Shown here: positions 26,801-40,400 of the stretch, piece by piece
Layout of the letters: every line of letters begins with the position of its first letter
Numbering within the stretch: the first letter of the stretch is position 1
Source: Capitella teleta
Lineage: Eukaryota; Annelida; Polychaeta; Capitellidae
Length of the DNA stretch: 64,000 nucleotides
Assembly: GCA_000328365.1 (NCBI GenBank)
Contig: KB297953.1
Location: forward strand, 58,559-122,558
Direction: 5' to 3'
Program-made: the position numbers and the translations under genes
Notes under the pieces: model-generated
The model's database searches: none
What the model saw: the letters and a program-made list of their open reading frames with translations, nothing else
Told to the model about the DNA's origin: nothing

Positions 26801-27765
26801 TTGAACGTGTGGGATTTTATTCTGTTGGATAAATATTAGACAGTAGCCTGATATGCTGGAAACAGAGTAAGTACGGTGAACATCTTTCAAATACTTGATT
26901 GCCAACCAAAGGTCTTTTTTTGGCCATGCAGTATAGGAGACACAAGATGACCCGATTCGCAATTTTTATAATTCGTATGCATAAAATTGTCTTAGCACTT
27001 TTTATGGAACAATCAAACATACTCACTCCTTTCTGAATCACCAGATGTATGCCAATGTTGTCTCTCGCTGCCAGCTCTGGTTCCCTGCAATAATTGTTGA
27101 CAAATTCTTCAACTTTATCAGCTTTGATTTGGACTGCAGCCGAAATATACCCTGTAAAATTAATTAGCTTGATGATTAGTGAACCCACCGCCATTAAATC
27201 ACCCACCTGGCCAATGTTGCACTACTGCTAAAAATTTATCAAGGCGATCGTAGGAGAAATGTGTGACGTAAGAGACCCTTAGATCTCCATCGTCGGGGGC
27301 TCCACTGTCGAGAATGTTGTCCAAAACCACTCGGTCGTATTCACTTTCCTCCTCCGTTAATTTGCATATTTTATCAGCATCCCAGTCACTAATATCCACC
27401 TCTACATACAGTTATCAGAACATCAATACCGTACCTTTGATATTATCAAAGCACTAACCTCTCTCCTCGCGTTGATGTTTCTCAGTAATATCACCATAAT
27501 TCAAACTGCTTTTCTTCAGACAATCAATGTTAACATCATCGTACATCGGGTTTGCACCTCTACCTGTGTAATTATGCCGAATAAAGCAATCGTTACTGGA
27601 TTGCTAAGTTTCAGTGCTACGCACCTAGGAAGCTTCTCTTAAATACTGACATCCCACCCAAGGACTTCACCACAAAGAGGGCCACACACAGACCAAGGAG
27701 CAGGGCTAGCTTCGCCAACACATTGCACCCTCTGCTCGACAACCCCATCTTCCTCCACATCCTTA
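23815..27765 (-). CDS. GT49 glycosyltransferase A (LARGE/B4GAT1-like)
   Basis: A Golgi type II membrane enzyme of the GT49 family. Members such as B4GAT1 and the second domain of LARGE transfer glucuronic acid to xylose during O-mannosyl glycan synthesis. Ten exons: 27625-27760 (ATG at 27760), 27459-27563, 27207-27401, 27027-27151, 25491-25643 or 24671-24823, 25315-25424 or 24495-24604, 24293-24365, 24114-24241, 23972-24058, 23815-23914. They sum to 1212 bases and 403 residues when one copy of the duplicated pair is used. Residues about 15-31 form the membrane anchor after a short basic N-terminus. The catalytic domain has the YDRLDKFLAVVQHWPG opening, FVTDIDLVP with the metal-binding DxD at D212/D214, WRTATEPYW, YDQFEPYV, GRFYNKATH and HIPH. 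A noncoding exon probably lies upstream of an acceptor at 27766. Acceptor sugar is not determined. Confidence 0.9.
24368..25067. repeat. Copy 1 of a 0.7-kb near-identical direct duplication
   Basis: This 700-base block matches 25186-25887 almost base for base, with a handful of substitutions and about two indel bases. It contains two exons of glycosyltransferase A, at 24671-24823 and 24495-24604. Identity runs from directly next to the acceptor of the exon at 24293-24365 and stops at 25067. Confidence 0.95.
25136..25185. other. Assembly gap (50 N)
   Basis: Exactly 50 unknown bases, a placeholder length. The gap sits between the two copies of the 0.7-kb duplication, and copy 2 begins at the very next base. 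Confidence 0.99.
25186..25887. repeat. Copy 2 of the 0.7-kb near-identical direct duplication
   Basis: This block repeats 24368-25067 and includes second copies of the same two exons, at 25491-25643 and 25315-25424. Both copies keep open frames and splice sites. One coding difference turns Ser to Thr in the EHGY(S/T)VPRS stretch. The position against an assembly gap suggests two haplotypes laid end to end. Confidence 0.95.
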
Positions 27766-29808
27766 CTGCAACAACAAAATATACAAAACAGGATACCCAA
27801 CGATCCACTTACCCTTCATTTTCTTACAAAGACTAAATCGCATGCTCCTTCCATAATCACGACATTCGACCCCCAATCACGATTTAATCGTTGGAGTTGA
27901 TACACAACAGGTATTTTTTAAATATGGCGGGGGCTACGAGTGTGAGATTGGAGGCTGATCAATCGGATATTTTCAATAATCAATAAACATTCAACATCAG
28001 ATCTCACAGCTGGCACAAGACACCCTCAATCTGTTGCAATTTCAGTTCACCTAGCTGAAGCATTGATTCCTATACACTGTGGCGAGGAAAAATAATCCAC
28101 CTTTTTCAATTAGCATACCTGTGGTGTTGGACGGTGTGCTAACGTGTGAGATATCCCCATAGAATGTGCTGATAATTAATCACCTCCAGAACCAAGAAGA
28201 GATCCATCTCTGTTTAGGATAATTCAGCTGATATTATTAAACCAACGATGGTTAGACTTCCAAGGTATGTATGACTGGGTGTTTTATTAGGTTTATTGCC
28301 TTCTAAGTAGTTTTATTGCCACTTAATTTATGAAATAATTGCTATTATCCTATTTGTATTATAAATATGGATTCGATATTATGATTGATGATCAATTGCC
28401 GCTCTCTGTTTTAGTTCAGTGTACAAGAAATTCAATCGTGTCCAACTGTGTTTACTCCGGAGTATGGTGACCTTGTTAATGTCCTTGTCTTGGTTTAATG
28501 TTGTTTCCAAAATGGTTGACTGTATTTTTGACTTTGTTCCAAAACAAGTGGCGAGCACTGGCTTGAACACATAATGCATCAATTCATATTGAATCATTTT
28601 TTATTCTTATTCAAGTCATCATTACTTAAATTGGAATTATGCATTCTGCATCGAGTCAAACATATTAAACAACTTCTCTGGTTAAACATTATACACGTAA
28701 TTTAATTCATCACTTGACGTGCACTTCCAGTCGTCATGGTAATGATTCATACGATCAACATTTTTCAAAATTAATCACCAATGACATTGAAACATACAAT
28801 ATTTACATAACAAATTAAATGTTGTTTGTACTGTTATAAAACTAAACTTTCGACCGAAAAAAATGTATAAAAATATTAATTAAGTCGCAGGTTGAAAAAC
28901 AACGAAAAATTTCAACGCAAATCATCAACGTCATCGATCGCTTTATATATATCTTAAAATTATTTATTCAATATGCCGAATATCTTATATTTCTAACTAA
29001 CAATTAAGAACTCTGCCGTTTATCAGCAGACATGACATAAAATTACGGGTCGCAGACGCCGATATTCCAATAATTATTTTGCGGCCTATTTGCATATACA
29101 GCGGCCATCTGGTAAAGGGCTCTACGTTGAAGCGGAGAGTTAGAGAAGAGCAGCTGTGGCGTTCGATGAATGAGCATTTGCGCCATCCCCAATTCAGCTA
29201 ATTAACCATGTATAATAATTGCAATTATTGCCTTGGACAATGCTGTTGGATTTCTTGCTTCAGGAACCCACTTCGTTGGCTGGGTACTCAAGGTTAAGCA
29301 TGGACAATGGTTTCAGCTTGCACATAATCTCTCATGAATCATGATCTAATATATTTTGGGTAATTTTGTTATAAACAAATACGTCTGCTGTTTGGAAATA
29401 TTACAAGCGATAAACCATAACTTTAACAAAAGGGTGGGGATCGGTCTAGATTATTTCTGGTTATAAATTTTTATAAAATATTGTTAGTCTGTTATAAAAT
29501 AATGTTGAACATTATTCCAACTTTATCCTTATTTACCAATTAATTGAGTTCATTGTATGATTTGATAATTTATATTTCTTCCAGCCATCACGACACGAAG
29601 GGCTCTCGTGATTTCTATCGATGAGCAACCCTTGAACCGTGTTTTCACAGGACAAATTTTCATAAGTAAAAATAAATAATTTATGAATAATCAATAGTAT
29701 TTAATACAAAGAGTAAAAACAGAGCGCCACTGTCTCAGAATCTGAAATGAACTCAATATTAATTTCACCTATGTCCATGCAATCACAACACCTGCATTCT
29801 ACACTTCC
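27766..29808. other. Shared upstream region of two divergent GT49 genes
   Basis: About 2 kb separate the first recognised coding exons of two glycosyltransferase genes pointing away from each other. No open frame of interest is present. Promoters and noncoding first exons of both genes should lie here. I could not place a TATA box or transcription start. Confidence 0.5.
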
Positions 29809-30536
29809 ATGGTTGCGTCATCTCTTGATTGCAATTGTTTCTTCCACAGGGCCCTAGCACTGTCTCCCCGGAGGCGGAAACGGGTCATCATCACAGTCGT
29901 CCTTCTCACTTTCGCATTTTTCTTAATATTCTCATCGGAGCCAGCAGAACCTGAGCCTCAAGGTAAATGGTCCAAAGAGCATGGTACACAACATTGAAGG
30001 AAGGCGGTCTCCATTCACACAGTTAAACACGGGGTGTCTTGGTGCATGAACATAGCGTACCGTGAGCTTATTTATGCGTGTTGTAATTAAATTTCTCTCG
30101 ATATTATTCATCAGCAAAATTATATAAAAATGTGTTTCCATGGCGACGGGTGTCTTTTGGGCGTAGTTTTCGTAGACTTATTTGCCTGTGAAATAATAAT
30201 TATTCTGTGTTTTTATTGGCTCAGAAATAATTCGGAAGATTTTACTGAATCACGCATAGTAGCTAGGCGTTTATTCGAATAACTGTTTGAAGTTTTTATC
30301 ATTGCGAATAAGCCGAATTTATAATTTATAATAATACATTTATTCAAAATTATATTTATTGTCATGCCTCACACCTGGAGACTTGACTCAAGCAGATTGC
30401 TTTCAGCACCGTTAAATTGCTTGATGAGAATTCTTTTTTGATTGTTAAATATGATATGGCATACATCTCTGAGTGCAATCATAATATATCATAAAAAAGG
30501 CACCGTGCAAGTGTAGATACAATTGCGCCGTGCATG

Positions 30537-30576
<40 letters not shown>

Positions 30577-33500
30577 ATGTATCTGATTTTAATTATAATT
30601 TTAATCCAATGGGTGTTAAACCATGCGCGTTAATTGTGGCTTTCTTGCATAACAAACGCCCGTGTACCAATCGATGGACTAATAGCTGGGGTGAAACTAT
30701 CGATGGTTCTTCGATGCTATACGAAATAAAAGGCCACACACGTAACAGAACTAAGCCTCCTTTTAAATACTGCACTGGTGATTTGTCAGTTTGTGTCTTA
30801 TTATTGTACAGAAATATGGATGTACTCATGCATTTTTGTACAACATGGGTGCGCAGACCATGCGCAGTGGATGTTTTTATTTCTTTATGTTCATGTTATG
30901 TAACGATTTATACACAGGAAAGAGAAAAACTTCTGGTTTGCAAAGTCACAAAAAACCGTTTTTTGAATTTGAACCGGAAGAGATTGATACTCTTGGCGCA
31001 GGTAAATGTCATTGTAAACCGAAAGTAATGACCCAATTTGAACAAACTCCATCTTAGGCTAAGCGCAGTATTTGAATCCTGCCAATTTCGGTATAAAACT
31101 CGGTTTTAGTTTCTTGTGAATATTTCGGACATTAAGTACATGCATGGAAATTATATGCTTATTTTAATCAAAGATACCCCATAATGGGGTATCTTTAATT
31201 TTAGCAATGCTTAGTAAAAGGTCAAAGGTCTAGTGCTCGGTTTGATGATTAATTTTTAAATCACGTTAATTGTCTACAAGTGTATATACATGTATCTGAA
31301 AACTATATATTATTAGATAAATATTTGCTGGATAAAAACGATTATAATTCTCTGAAGCCCTCCCTCTTCTTTCATTTTTATGTTTCTTACTTTTAATGCA
31401 CTATGTAATTTCCTCGCCATAATTTCCTCATTGCCTTGTCATCCTTGTTGCCTCATTGTACTCAGGGCCTCAAAGTGTTATCATAATACGTTTGACAACC
31501 TTCTTCGCTATGTTTTCAATCTTAACCAGGGAGTATGTTCTGCCACCAGGTCCTCCACCAAGGGATACGAGATCACTATCACAGGATGCACAAGCATGCG
31601 TAAATCGATTCCAATTGAATCTGGACGAACTTTACAACAACTATACAGTATATCCACGTAAGTACCACACCATTCACAATCCATGCATCAGTTTGATGAC
31701 GCAATTGATTGTGACCTGCCCTCCTTCACAGCCTCTTACACGTTGAACGACGCCAACCAGTCGACGTCAGACATCTGCAGTTTGATTGCTAAGGAAGCTG
31801 CTTACAACCGATCCGTCTTCCCTGATGTTTTCGGATCAAGAAGCTTGTTCCAGCCAAATGGATCCAGAGTGACGCTTGTCACCCAGGTCTCATTTAACCG
31901 ACTCTTTAATTTGACGACCCAGGCAAAGCACTGGCCAGGTACGTTTGCATGGTTGGTTCTGTCGAATTGAACTCTCAGGAACCTAACATCAAAACCCGTG
32001 CAAGGAGTAACATTCGCTGATCTTTTGCTGTCTTTGCAGGTCCCATGTCAGTGGCTATGTATCTGCCTTTGTTCCGTCTGGAAACGTTTGTGATGGATTA
32101 TTGTGAGGCCGAATCGTTGAACAAGAGGGAGAATATCCAGATTCATATTATGCTGGACGAAGGAGTGAGTATTGATGCAAATACTAGTACACACATTCTG
32201 TCAAGAGAGAGGCCAATATATTTCCCGTTGACGGCGCTTAATGGTCGCTGAATTCGTTTTATGCTGCATAATAAATATAATAAATAATAAATAAATATAT
32301 ATAATATATATAATATAAATATAATAAATAGTAAAATTATGTGTTTAATTGTACAATGTATACTTTAGGAACTTATATAACTTGCACTCTTGTGTATAAT
32401 GTTATCCATCCTTGTCATAACATGTTTTAAAAACATGTGCAGCAAAACTTACGAATCTAACGATCATACTCTAAATATTCAAAAACTCGGATATCCATCT
32501 ATTGGAGGGACCGAAAGAGATCACAGGAACAAATATCGTTATGCTTTGCTTCATATTTGATAATCATATAATTATTGGCAAAAAGTATTTCGCAAAGCTA
32601 AAATAAATGGTTATTTCAGTGCTATTTCTTCCCGACGAACGTGATGAGGAATCTGGCAATGGAGTATGTGTACACCTCGCATTCCTTCATCACCGACGGT
32701 GACCACATCCCGAACCCCAACATGGAAAACAACATAATTAAGCACGCTGAAGACGGCTATCTCAAAGGCGCCACGGTAGGTAATCAATACCTAGTTGGGC
32801 CAAATCAAATGTAAATGCACACTTTGCTGTTTATTTATAATCTTTTTGCATTTGTTTGACAGTTCAATATCGTGTAATCTTTCCATTTAAAAATGTCTCG
32901 CACTAATTGCAAGTAGTGATGGTGATTTATTCTGTGTTTGTAACCAGGTGATGATAATTCCTGCGTTTGAGTACACTGTCATGCCAGAAGGGTTCACCAT
33001 GGTACACGACAAAGAGGAACTTATGAAACATTGGGATGAAAAATACCTCAAGCCGTTCTAGTGAGTACCCCACTGTTGCCCTCTACAACACTTTGTCAAC
33101 AAAACTGAACCTTTTCGAAATATGAATGATTTCTCCACGTCAAGGTTATATAGCTGTACATGCCGGAATGTTTACTCTTATTGTTGAATCGATTTGTTTG
33201 AAACCTTCAACGAGGTCAATATTTTGCATGATAATTAAAGACTAAAAGCTATGCTTGGTGGGATTCTAGGATTATTATTACCATGACAACAAGGACAAAT
33301 GCTAACAAATAATTATGTCATTCACAGCATTGACCGTTTCCTTCCTGCATATGGACCAACCAACTACACCTACTGGAGAACAGCAGAGCACCCGTACACC
33401 GTGAGTGCCCCTCCTCCTAACCGCCCTCATGTCTGACAGTACCACAACCACAGATCGAGTACGGAGATCAGTTTGAGCCTTACATTGTGGCTGAGACTAA

Positions 33501-33878
33501 ACTGACGCATAGTTACAACAACAGTTTCATTGGAAGATTCTACAACAAGGCAGAGCACATAGCCGAATTCTTCGCCAGGAGGTCAGGTCCTCTTTTGCAC
33601 TTGGCGCTCACGACATTGCGGCGTTCTTTGCAGGTTTAAGTTCATTGTATGCAACGATTGTTATGAGTACCACATCCCGCATACTTCCGTCGCTGGAGAG
33701 CATCATGTCCTTTATCATCAGTAAGTGCACGCTTCACCACGTGACCTATGACCTTTGCATTTTATCACGTGATATTTTTTTTTTTTTCAGCTGCATGAAG
33801 AATTTGTATTTTGACCTCAGAGAGTACTTACAAAAGAAGTATGAAAACCGGATGCCACCTCCCGTCAAGAAGTGGTAG
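29809..33878 (+). CDS. GT49 glycosyltransferase B (LARGE/B4GAT1-like)
   Basis: The divergent paralogue of the minus-strand gene at 23.8-27.8 kb. Ten exons: 29809-29962, 31466-31657, 31732-31938, 32040-32164, 32620-32775, 32948-33060, 33328-33400, 33454-33581, 33634-33720, 33791-33878. They sum to 1323 bases and 440 residues. Several exon lengths (125, 73, 128, 87) equal those of gene A. Exon 1 encodes a basic patch (PRRRKR) and a membrane anchor, giving a type II Golgi protein. The catalytic domain has FNRLFNLTTQAKHWPG, FPTNVMRN, the DxD as TDGDHIP (D252/D254), WRTAEHPYT, YGDQFEPYIV, GRFYNKAEH and HIPH. Poly-A signals ATAAA/AATAAA occur near 34054 and 34188. The middle residue of DxD is Gly where gene A has Ile. 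The start at 29809 is the least certain part, because an acceptor-like site at about 29848 could begin the exon instead. Confidence 0.9.
30540..30571. repeat. Poly-A tract
   Basis: A run of about 32 A inside the first intron of glycosyltransferase B. It may be a retroelement tail or simple slippage; no attached element was recognised. Confidence 0.8.
31170..31196. repeat. Perfect 13-bp hairpin
   Basis: AAAGATACCCCAT and ATGGGGTATCTTT flank a single A. It lies in the first intron of glycosyltransferase B. A DNA-binding site or a small element remnant are both possible. Confidence 0.8.
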
Positions 33879-35275
33879 TGAAATTATGTATGGAAACATG
33901 TGAAAGTAGACATTTTTTTCTGTGTCATTTTGTTGGTTATCTTTGATTGTAGATATGCTTTTTGTTTCATTTCTTGTTTCGTGAACTGTTAGGCTAACCA
34001 TAAAGAAACAAAAATCGCCTTTGAAGTGAGTTTTATATTGGGAGGGATGTTTCAATAAAATCCAGTTGTCCGAATTGCGCAGTAAGAACTTTTCCAATCG
34101 ACGGTTAACAGCAGGAAATAACCACTAATGTTGTGTATATATTCTTTGATTTAATGTATAAATATGCGTACACCCATTGATCTGTTAATAAAGACAATTG
34201 ATTTAGACTTCTGAATTATCATTCCTTATCAGTTGATATTGACATTGTAGAATAAAAAGACAAAACAACTATGAATAGCATTGCAGTGCCCTTTACACGA
34301 AGACCATAATTGTAGATAGACAGGCTGTATGAGCAGTGATTATGGCATTACAGAAATGCAAGACCATGGCCGGGCACAGCTGGGGTCTTCATGCACGTCT
34401 GACTCGTGGCAGGTAACAGCTGTAACGAACAACAGGCCACACAAAGGAGAAGGAGGCCTCGTCGATATGAGGGCAGGTAGCGGAGGCTCAAGCTCCCTAC
34501 CCGCTTCTGATTGCCTTGATTTCAGTAAAATAGGCTCATTTTATCAGATTGCACAACCGAAACATCTATGCCGTCATAATAGGAATAATCAAATTATCCA
34601 TTGATGTAAATAGAAATAAAAATAACCCATTGTAATTAATCACAAGCAGGTAATCAAAGGGGCAATTCCCATACACAAAGGCTGCCGACATCTTAAGGGT
34701 CTAGTATATCTGCTGATCTCGTCTATTTAAGTATTGTCAAGACAATGATTAAATAGATATAATACAAATTCCACATCGTGATTATTTTCACTAGTGAGCT
34801 ACTGACATCCAAGTGAATTTTTTTTTCGTACAAGGGTTTAACTATCGCTATATGCAAGAGACGACCAATCTCTCGTTCCCTTGCCATATTGCATGAATCA
34901 AACACAAAGGTTAATTTTTATATTTTGAATGTGTTGACTTTCTTTTTCTTTTCCCTGATATATCATTTTTATTGAACAAGTTTATGAAAGCCAAAAGTGA
35001 GTCAAGCGTGGGCGACGGGAAGGTTGTTTTGGGTCCATAAGAAAATTCATTTGATGAAACCGTATAGTGTTTAGTTCAAGCGATTTATTGGTAATGGCCA
35101 AAAGGAGATAAACACCTGAGATGCAAAGATAACAGCATTGAACGACGCTGTACACCGAAGATTATCACAGATAAAGCAAACCAGTATCACAGATGAAAGC
35201 ATATTTTAAATTCGTGACCATTTAGCAAATTCTACATCAGACGTCAGTTGCAATGGTGGTCGGCTGGAGATGGGT
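33879..35275. other. Convergent 3' region between GT49 gene B and the filament gene
   Basis: This holds the 3' UTRs of two genes that run toward each other. The filament gene's likely poly-A signal is TTTATT at 35084-35089, which is AATAAA on the minus strand. No further gene was found. Confidence 0.6.
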
Positions 35276-37491
35276 CTAGTGGTGGCTGTAACTATAGCTG
35301 TTGCGAGTCTGCAGAGGGGGAAGAACAAAAAAAAATAGTAACTAATTACTGATTAATCAATTTGGCGCTTACCTTTGCTTGGAAGCCTGGGGCACCGCAA
35401 GGATTTGCTTGAAGCATTTTGGACCTCGAATCACAGAATCCTGGAAGATTATAACATAAGTTGTAGTAGTAATAACGTCAGGGGACAAAGACACGTACTA
35501 TCGTTGTACTCGGTGCTTCCTTTAGTGTGGAGGCCTGGACCGGAGGCTGGCTTCCGGTTTCCGCCATATCCATGCATTGCGCAATAACCATCTTTTCCTC
35601 CAGCGCCGGCGGGAGGGGCTCCACGAGCGGTCATGTACTTGGACGTCGAGGTAGAAGAGTGACCCCCACTCATGCCAGCTCCAAGGCCAGCACCAATTCC
35701 AGGCCCTGTGCTACGCATTGTATGGGCGGAGTATCCTCCTGGTCCCGAAGTTGTGTTGCTGGAAACGTGCATTGATGAGCTAGTGATGTTCGTCGACGGT
35801 TTTGTCAATCTGCGAATGTTAAATATCACATGAAGACGACAATAACCACTGTGGATGCTTTCAGTTACCTGCTTTCCTCTGCATCAAGGAGGTTTTGGTA
35901 CGTGCTAATCTCAGCCTTGAGAGACATCTGCATGTCTCTGGCGTTGCTGCACTCCTTCATCTTAGCCATGAGATTGTCTTGTAGCTCCTTCAACCGACGC
36001 TCCAACTCTTGAATGCATCGCTTGGAGTCAGCTCTCTCAGACGACAGTACGTCGTTGAGCTCCTTGTTCTTCTGGCAGCAGCCATTCAGCTATTTAAAAA
36101 AGTATTGCTGGCTTGCTGAGTGGATTTTGTAACACCAACCTGGCCCTGAAGGTCAGCTACCATCGCCCTGAGTCTAGTGACCTCCTCTTGCAGCTGGTTC
36201 TTTAGACGCAGCAACTCATCCTTGTCTCTGGCGTTCTCGTCCAGTTGTCCTTTCATGGCTCCCATCTGGCGATTAAGACCTTCCTCCATTTCCTTCTGCA
36301 GTCTGGAAAATTAAAGTATTGTTGTTGATAGTGAGTAAACAAAATATGAAGATTGATCCAACCTGCGCAGTTCACTGGCATTTCCTTCTCTCAACTGCTG
36401 CAGAAGAGCTTGCAAGTTCATGCCTGGGACGTTAGACAGCTCACGGATTCTGCTTTCTAAGCTGGAGATGATTCCCGCAGAGGCATCAAGACGCTGCTGT
36501 AGATCTCTATTTTGCTGCAAATAAATCAGAAGTGAGAATGTCATCCAATGGCGCCATACATACGTCATCTCTAGAACGGGCGTCGAACTCTCTCTGAGCG
36601 CACAGCTGCTTCAGTTTGTCTTCGGCGTTCTGTCTTCCGGCAATTTCCTGCTCCAATCTAAATGAAGGAACCGTATCTATACTATTTGTAATCCTATATT
36701 GTTTCTCTTTGCATACCTTGACTTGACCTCGTCGAGTTCACGAGAAGCATTTCCAGCGAGTCTCAATCTCTCAATCTCTCTATCTTTGGCTTCCAGACAA
36801 GCATGTAAATCAGCAATCATCTTATCCTTGCCAGCCATGTTCCCCTGAAGAGCGTTCAGGTCACTCATCAGTTTCTGATTGAGTGCTTCCAGCTGCTGGA
36901 GCCTATGTGAAATAGGGGTAGCTTTCAATAGGGAAAACAACTAATTTTAGCTCGACGCACTTGTTCTGAAGCTCAGCAATCAGCATGGCATTCTTCTCAG
37001 CGTTGGCAGCAAGATTGTTCTTATCCATGTTGCACTGGTCCAAGGCTCGCCTACACGACGAAGATTACAACTCAATTGTCACCAAGTACCAGATAATCAC
37101 CTCAGTCTGTCGAGTTCAGCGTCGTACATACTCTTCAGCTTGGCAATTTCGTCTTCCAGGTTCTTGATAGCGGCATGGTAGGCGGAAGTGTCCATCTGGC
37201 CAGCATTAGCTTGCATTTGGCGCAGACGGTTCAGGAAACTGGCCAAACGATCGTTCAGGCCCTGCATGTCCCGCCTCTCCTCGTTCGCTGAAATATTGAG
37301 TATCTTGAATATTTGAAGCAATTTCGAGTTTTTGTTCGTTGCGAACACTGAGTGTTCTGTAAATAATTCTGAATTGACAGAATGTGTAACTGACCAGTGA
37401 CGCCGATGATCTTGCATGGTGCTCCGAATCCGTTTACTCCAACTCCTCCGGAACCGGAGTTGGTGTTGCAAAATGGTGATCGGTTGCTCAT
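35276..37491 (-). CDS. Cytoplasmic intermediate filament protein, long-rod type
   Basis: An intermediate filament subunit that should assemble by coiled coil into cytoskeletal filaments. Eleven exons: 37395-37491, 37101-37287, 36961-37050, 36717-36902, 36564-36657, 36363-36514, 36140-36302, 35869-36089, 35499-35809, 35373-35440, 35276-35308. They sum to 1602 bases and 533 residues. The head (1-33) is short and Gly/Ser-rich. The rod (about 34-397) starts with the helix-initiation motif ERRDMQGLNDRLASFLNRLR and ends with the helix-termination motif AEISTYQNLLDAEESR, both conserved signatures. Its length of about 363 suggests the extra 42 residues of coil 1B found in lamins and non-chordate filaments. 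The tail is rich in Gly/Ser/Thr and lacks a lamin Ig fold, nuclear localisation signal or CaaX box, so it is not a lamin. The last residues before the stop are SYSYSHH. Confidence 0.95.
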
Positions 37492-40400
37492 TTTGTCTGG
37501 AAACAAAGAACACTATGAACATTTTTGCCACTGGGCATTTGAGAGAACAATTAAATCGTCAGTTAATTCAGTATAAAATAGAATAGTGACACCTGCTAAA
37601 GTTACTAAAACCCAAAATGCATCTCAGTTGCCAGGGTTGTATGGTATGGTGTGTTTGCCTTCTGCTGCCATTGACAACAAAATGGCGTCCCTAGCAACCA
37701 AGGATCCAAGTTCGTGTACGTCATATATAATAGTTAAACTCTGATTATGAGTACCCATTCAAATAATTAAATGTTTTATGTATTCAATTCGAGCAATCAC
37801 AAACGTTTAAATTTGTATCTAGTTATGCATATTTTTGGTTAATTGGCGGATGAAGATGCGACAAACTCATCCTCATCAAAACACAAGGAATACAACGTTG
37901 CGTTAATTAACAGGTTAATTAGGCCTAATTATCTCACAGATATTTCATAGAGTGAAAAGCATTTAATTCATTGACCATTGAGTATAGACCCTAACATATA
38001 AAACGAAACAATGTGATATCTCCGAGGACAAGTTAATGTATCAATAATTATGCTGCACCTGTCCCGCCCCGATGAACAGCACAGGGAAGAGCAATCTCAC
38101 GAAAATGATTGATATCCAAATTTATTAAAGTGAAGTCCCTTAAAACAAAAACGCTCGTACCTACCGCTCTTAGGTCTTTAGTCTTCGAAGGGACTATCCT
38201 AAGTGAATCTAATGGTCTTCACAACCGACGTTTATTTAAGACCTTTCACGAGCATTTCCAAGGAGTCGGTATAAACAGTAAATTGTGAAAGATGTTTGTT
38301 GACTTTTCATGCCATCGCGAGTTAAAATGTCTTTCGTAAACAACCACTCAAAATCAACAACCAGGTCAATAAAACATTCCTTCTGCTTAGATTATAATTT
38401 CCGTGCAAGTTGACACCGTAAAACCGGAATATTGAGCCATTGTTGAAATAAAATTGAATTATTATTTGAGGGTATAATATCGCAGGCCTTAGGTCTATCG
38501 ATGTGGGCGTTGCCCTAGGAGGACTGAATCGCCGCTATAATATCGCTAAGATTTTCATTCGACTTTCGTTAAAGAACAAACGGTATCAAATAATTTACCA
38601 TTCTTAAAGCATTTGTCTCAGAACAAATGTTCCAACTTTATTAAAATTGTGTTAAAGATCAAAATCATATGTCTCAATGCTGAAAAAAGTCAACGGATAA
38701 CCGTCGTTGAATGTTTTCTTTATCATGTTCTGTAACTGTCAATCATATAATAGTTCATTACGATCATTATATGTGTGAGTCGACTCAAACATTGAAGTTG
38801 AGCAAAGAAAGTTGTTTCGTGACTCAAAAGTAGGGGTTTATTTTGCCTTTTTTTTTTCTGACAAAAGTCACATTGGTCGATCTTTTATTAATTTTGTAAT
38901 AGAATCCCCTTTGCATGAATACGAAACATTAACCAAATTTAATGCCAATTTTTATGTTTTCAAATATTTCATTTAGCCTCATGCCTTGGTACCTTTCTTG
39001 TCCAAAACCTTTGGATTCTTGAGTTGGTACTAGCGATAAAAAATATGCCCGACTCGTATCCCTTAGTTACCCCAATCAGTGCATAGTGTGTCATAACGCA
39101 TTGCACGGTTCACCCAAAGCGTGCAAAATCTTGCAGAATCACAACGCAACAAAAGAACGTAAACGTTATGATTCTAAGAATCACCACAATCCACAGAACA
39201 AACATAATTGATAAAGAATGCCAACAATTCCCAATGATAATAAATCCATCCAAAACAAACAAATCCGCTTGTCCTTCTCCTGTATGTTCAAGTGAGAAAA
39301 AAAAAATTAATAAGATCAAAGTGAAAGTTATGTATTCATATAAAACCGACATTTACATAAATGTGCTGTGGAGGGCTGGACCGCCGAAGCAGTATATGCC
39401 CTGAAAGGACACATAGTGGGACATCATATATTATTTCAAACAGTCTGAATGTATGTACCCAGTTTAAAATTGCAATTGTGGTACTAATGATATTTAGTAT
39501 AACGTATATAGCGAAAATAAGTGATTTATGAGGTAGAGTTAGGAAGTGCTATTATCAAACAGATGGATCATGGCTAGGTGATATCATAATGTATGTGGTG
39601 AAACATATCATGGCTAGGTGATACCAAGTAACAAGAACGATTATGAAAATATAAAATATACAAGAAAAAAAAAGAAGAGGCTAGAGCCCGATGAGGAAGA
39701 AGTCGGTGTCGATGGTATGATATGTTCCCTAAACCAGCTAAATATGAAGTATCCACGGTTCTGTCACTCTGAAATCGGTGGTACAAAAGAATCCGAACTG
39801 TGGTGAATATACATACGTACGTGAGTGTCTCGTCGAAAACTAAGTAACTTACTCTGTTATTGCTAAAACAATGATCCTTTTTACAAAGGAATCATGGAAC
39901 ATGCAAACAACAATACACATCAATCAGTGATGCACTGGAATGCTGTCAGTACTTAATTTCGCCGGAAATCCGCACTTCGTATGGCTCCGCATTTTAGTCA
40001 CAATCCGTATTAAATTTTACCATTACGCCATCGCGTTCAGTAAATAGCAAACGTTTTATGTGAAACATTTTGATTAACTGGTTGATTAGGAATAAAAGGA
40101 AAATCCAATTGTTTTGAAGAGGTTCTTACGATCAATGTTTGCCAGATTTTGAACACAAATAATGAATGGTCTAAAGAGAGAGTGATGGGGTTTTACGACT
40201 CCACCCAATCCGATCGGATGATACGGGCGCCAGTGAATGGTCTAAATAACTGTAATAACAGGGGGCACATCAGGTGGAAGACGATAACATTGTGAGATTG
40301 TGACCTAACGACATGCGTTACAGAGAAACCCTGATCGTGTCCTGGTTTAGAGTACCGTTATGACTGCAGCCAAGAGAATCGTTATGATGAAAAGCGGATG

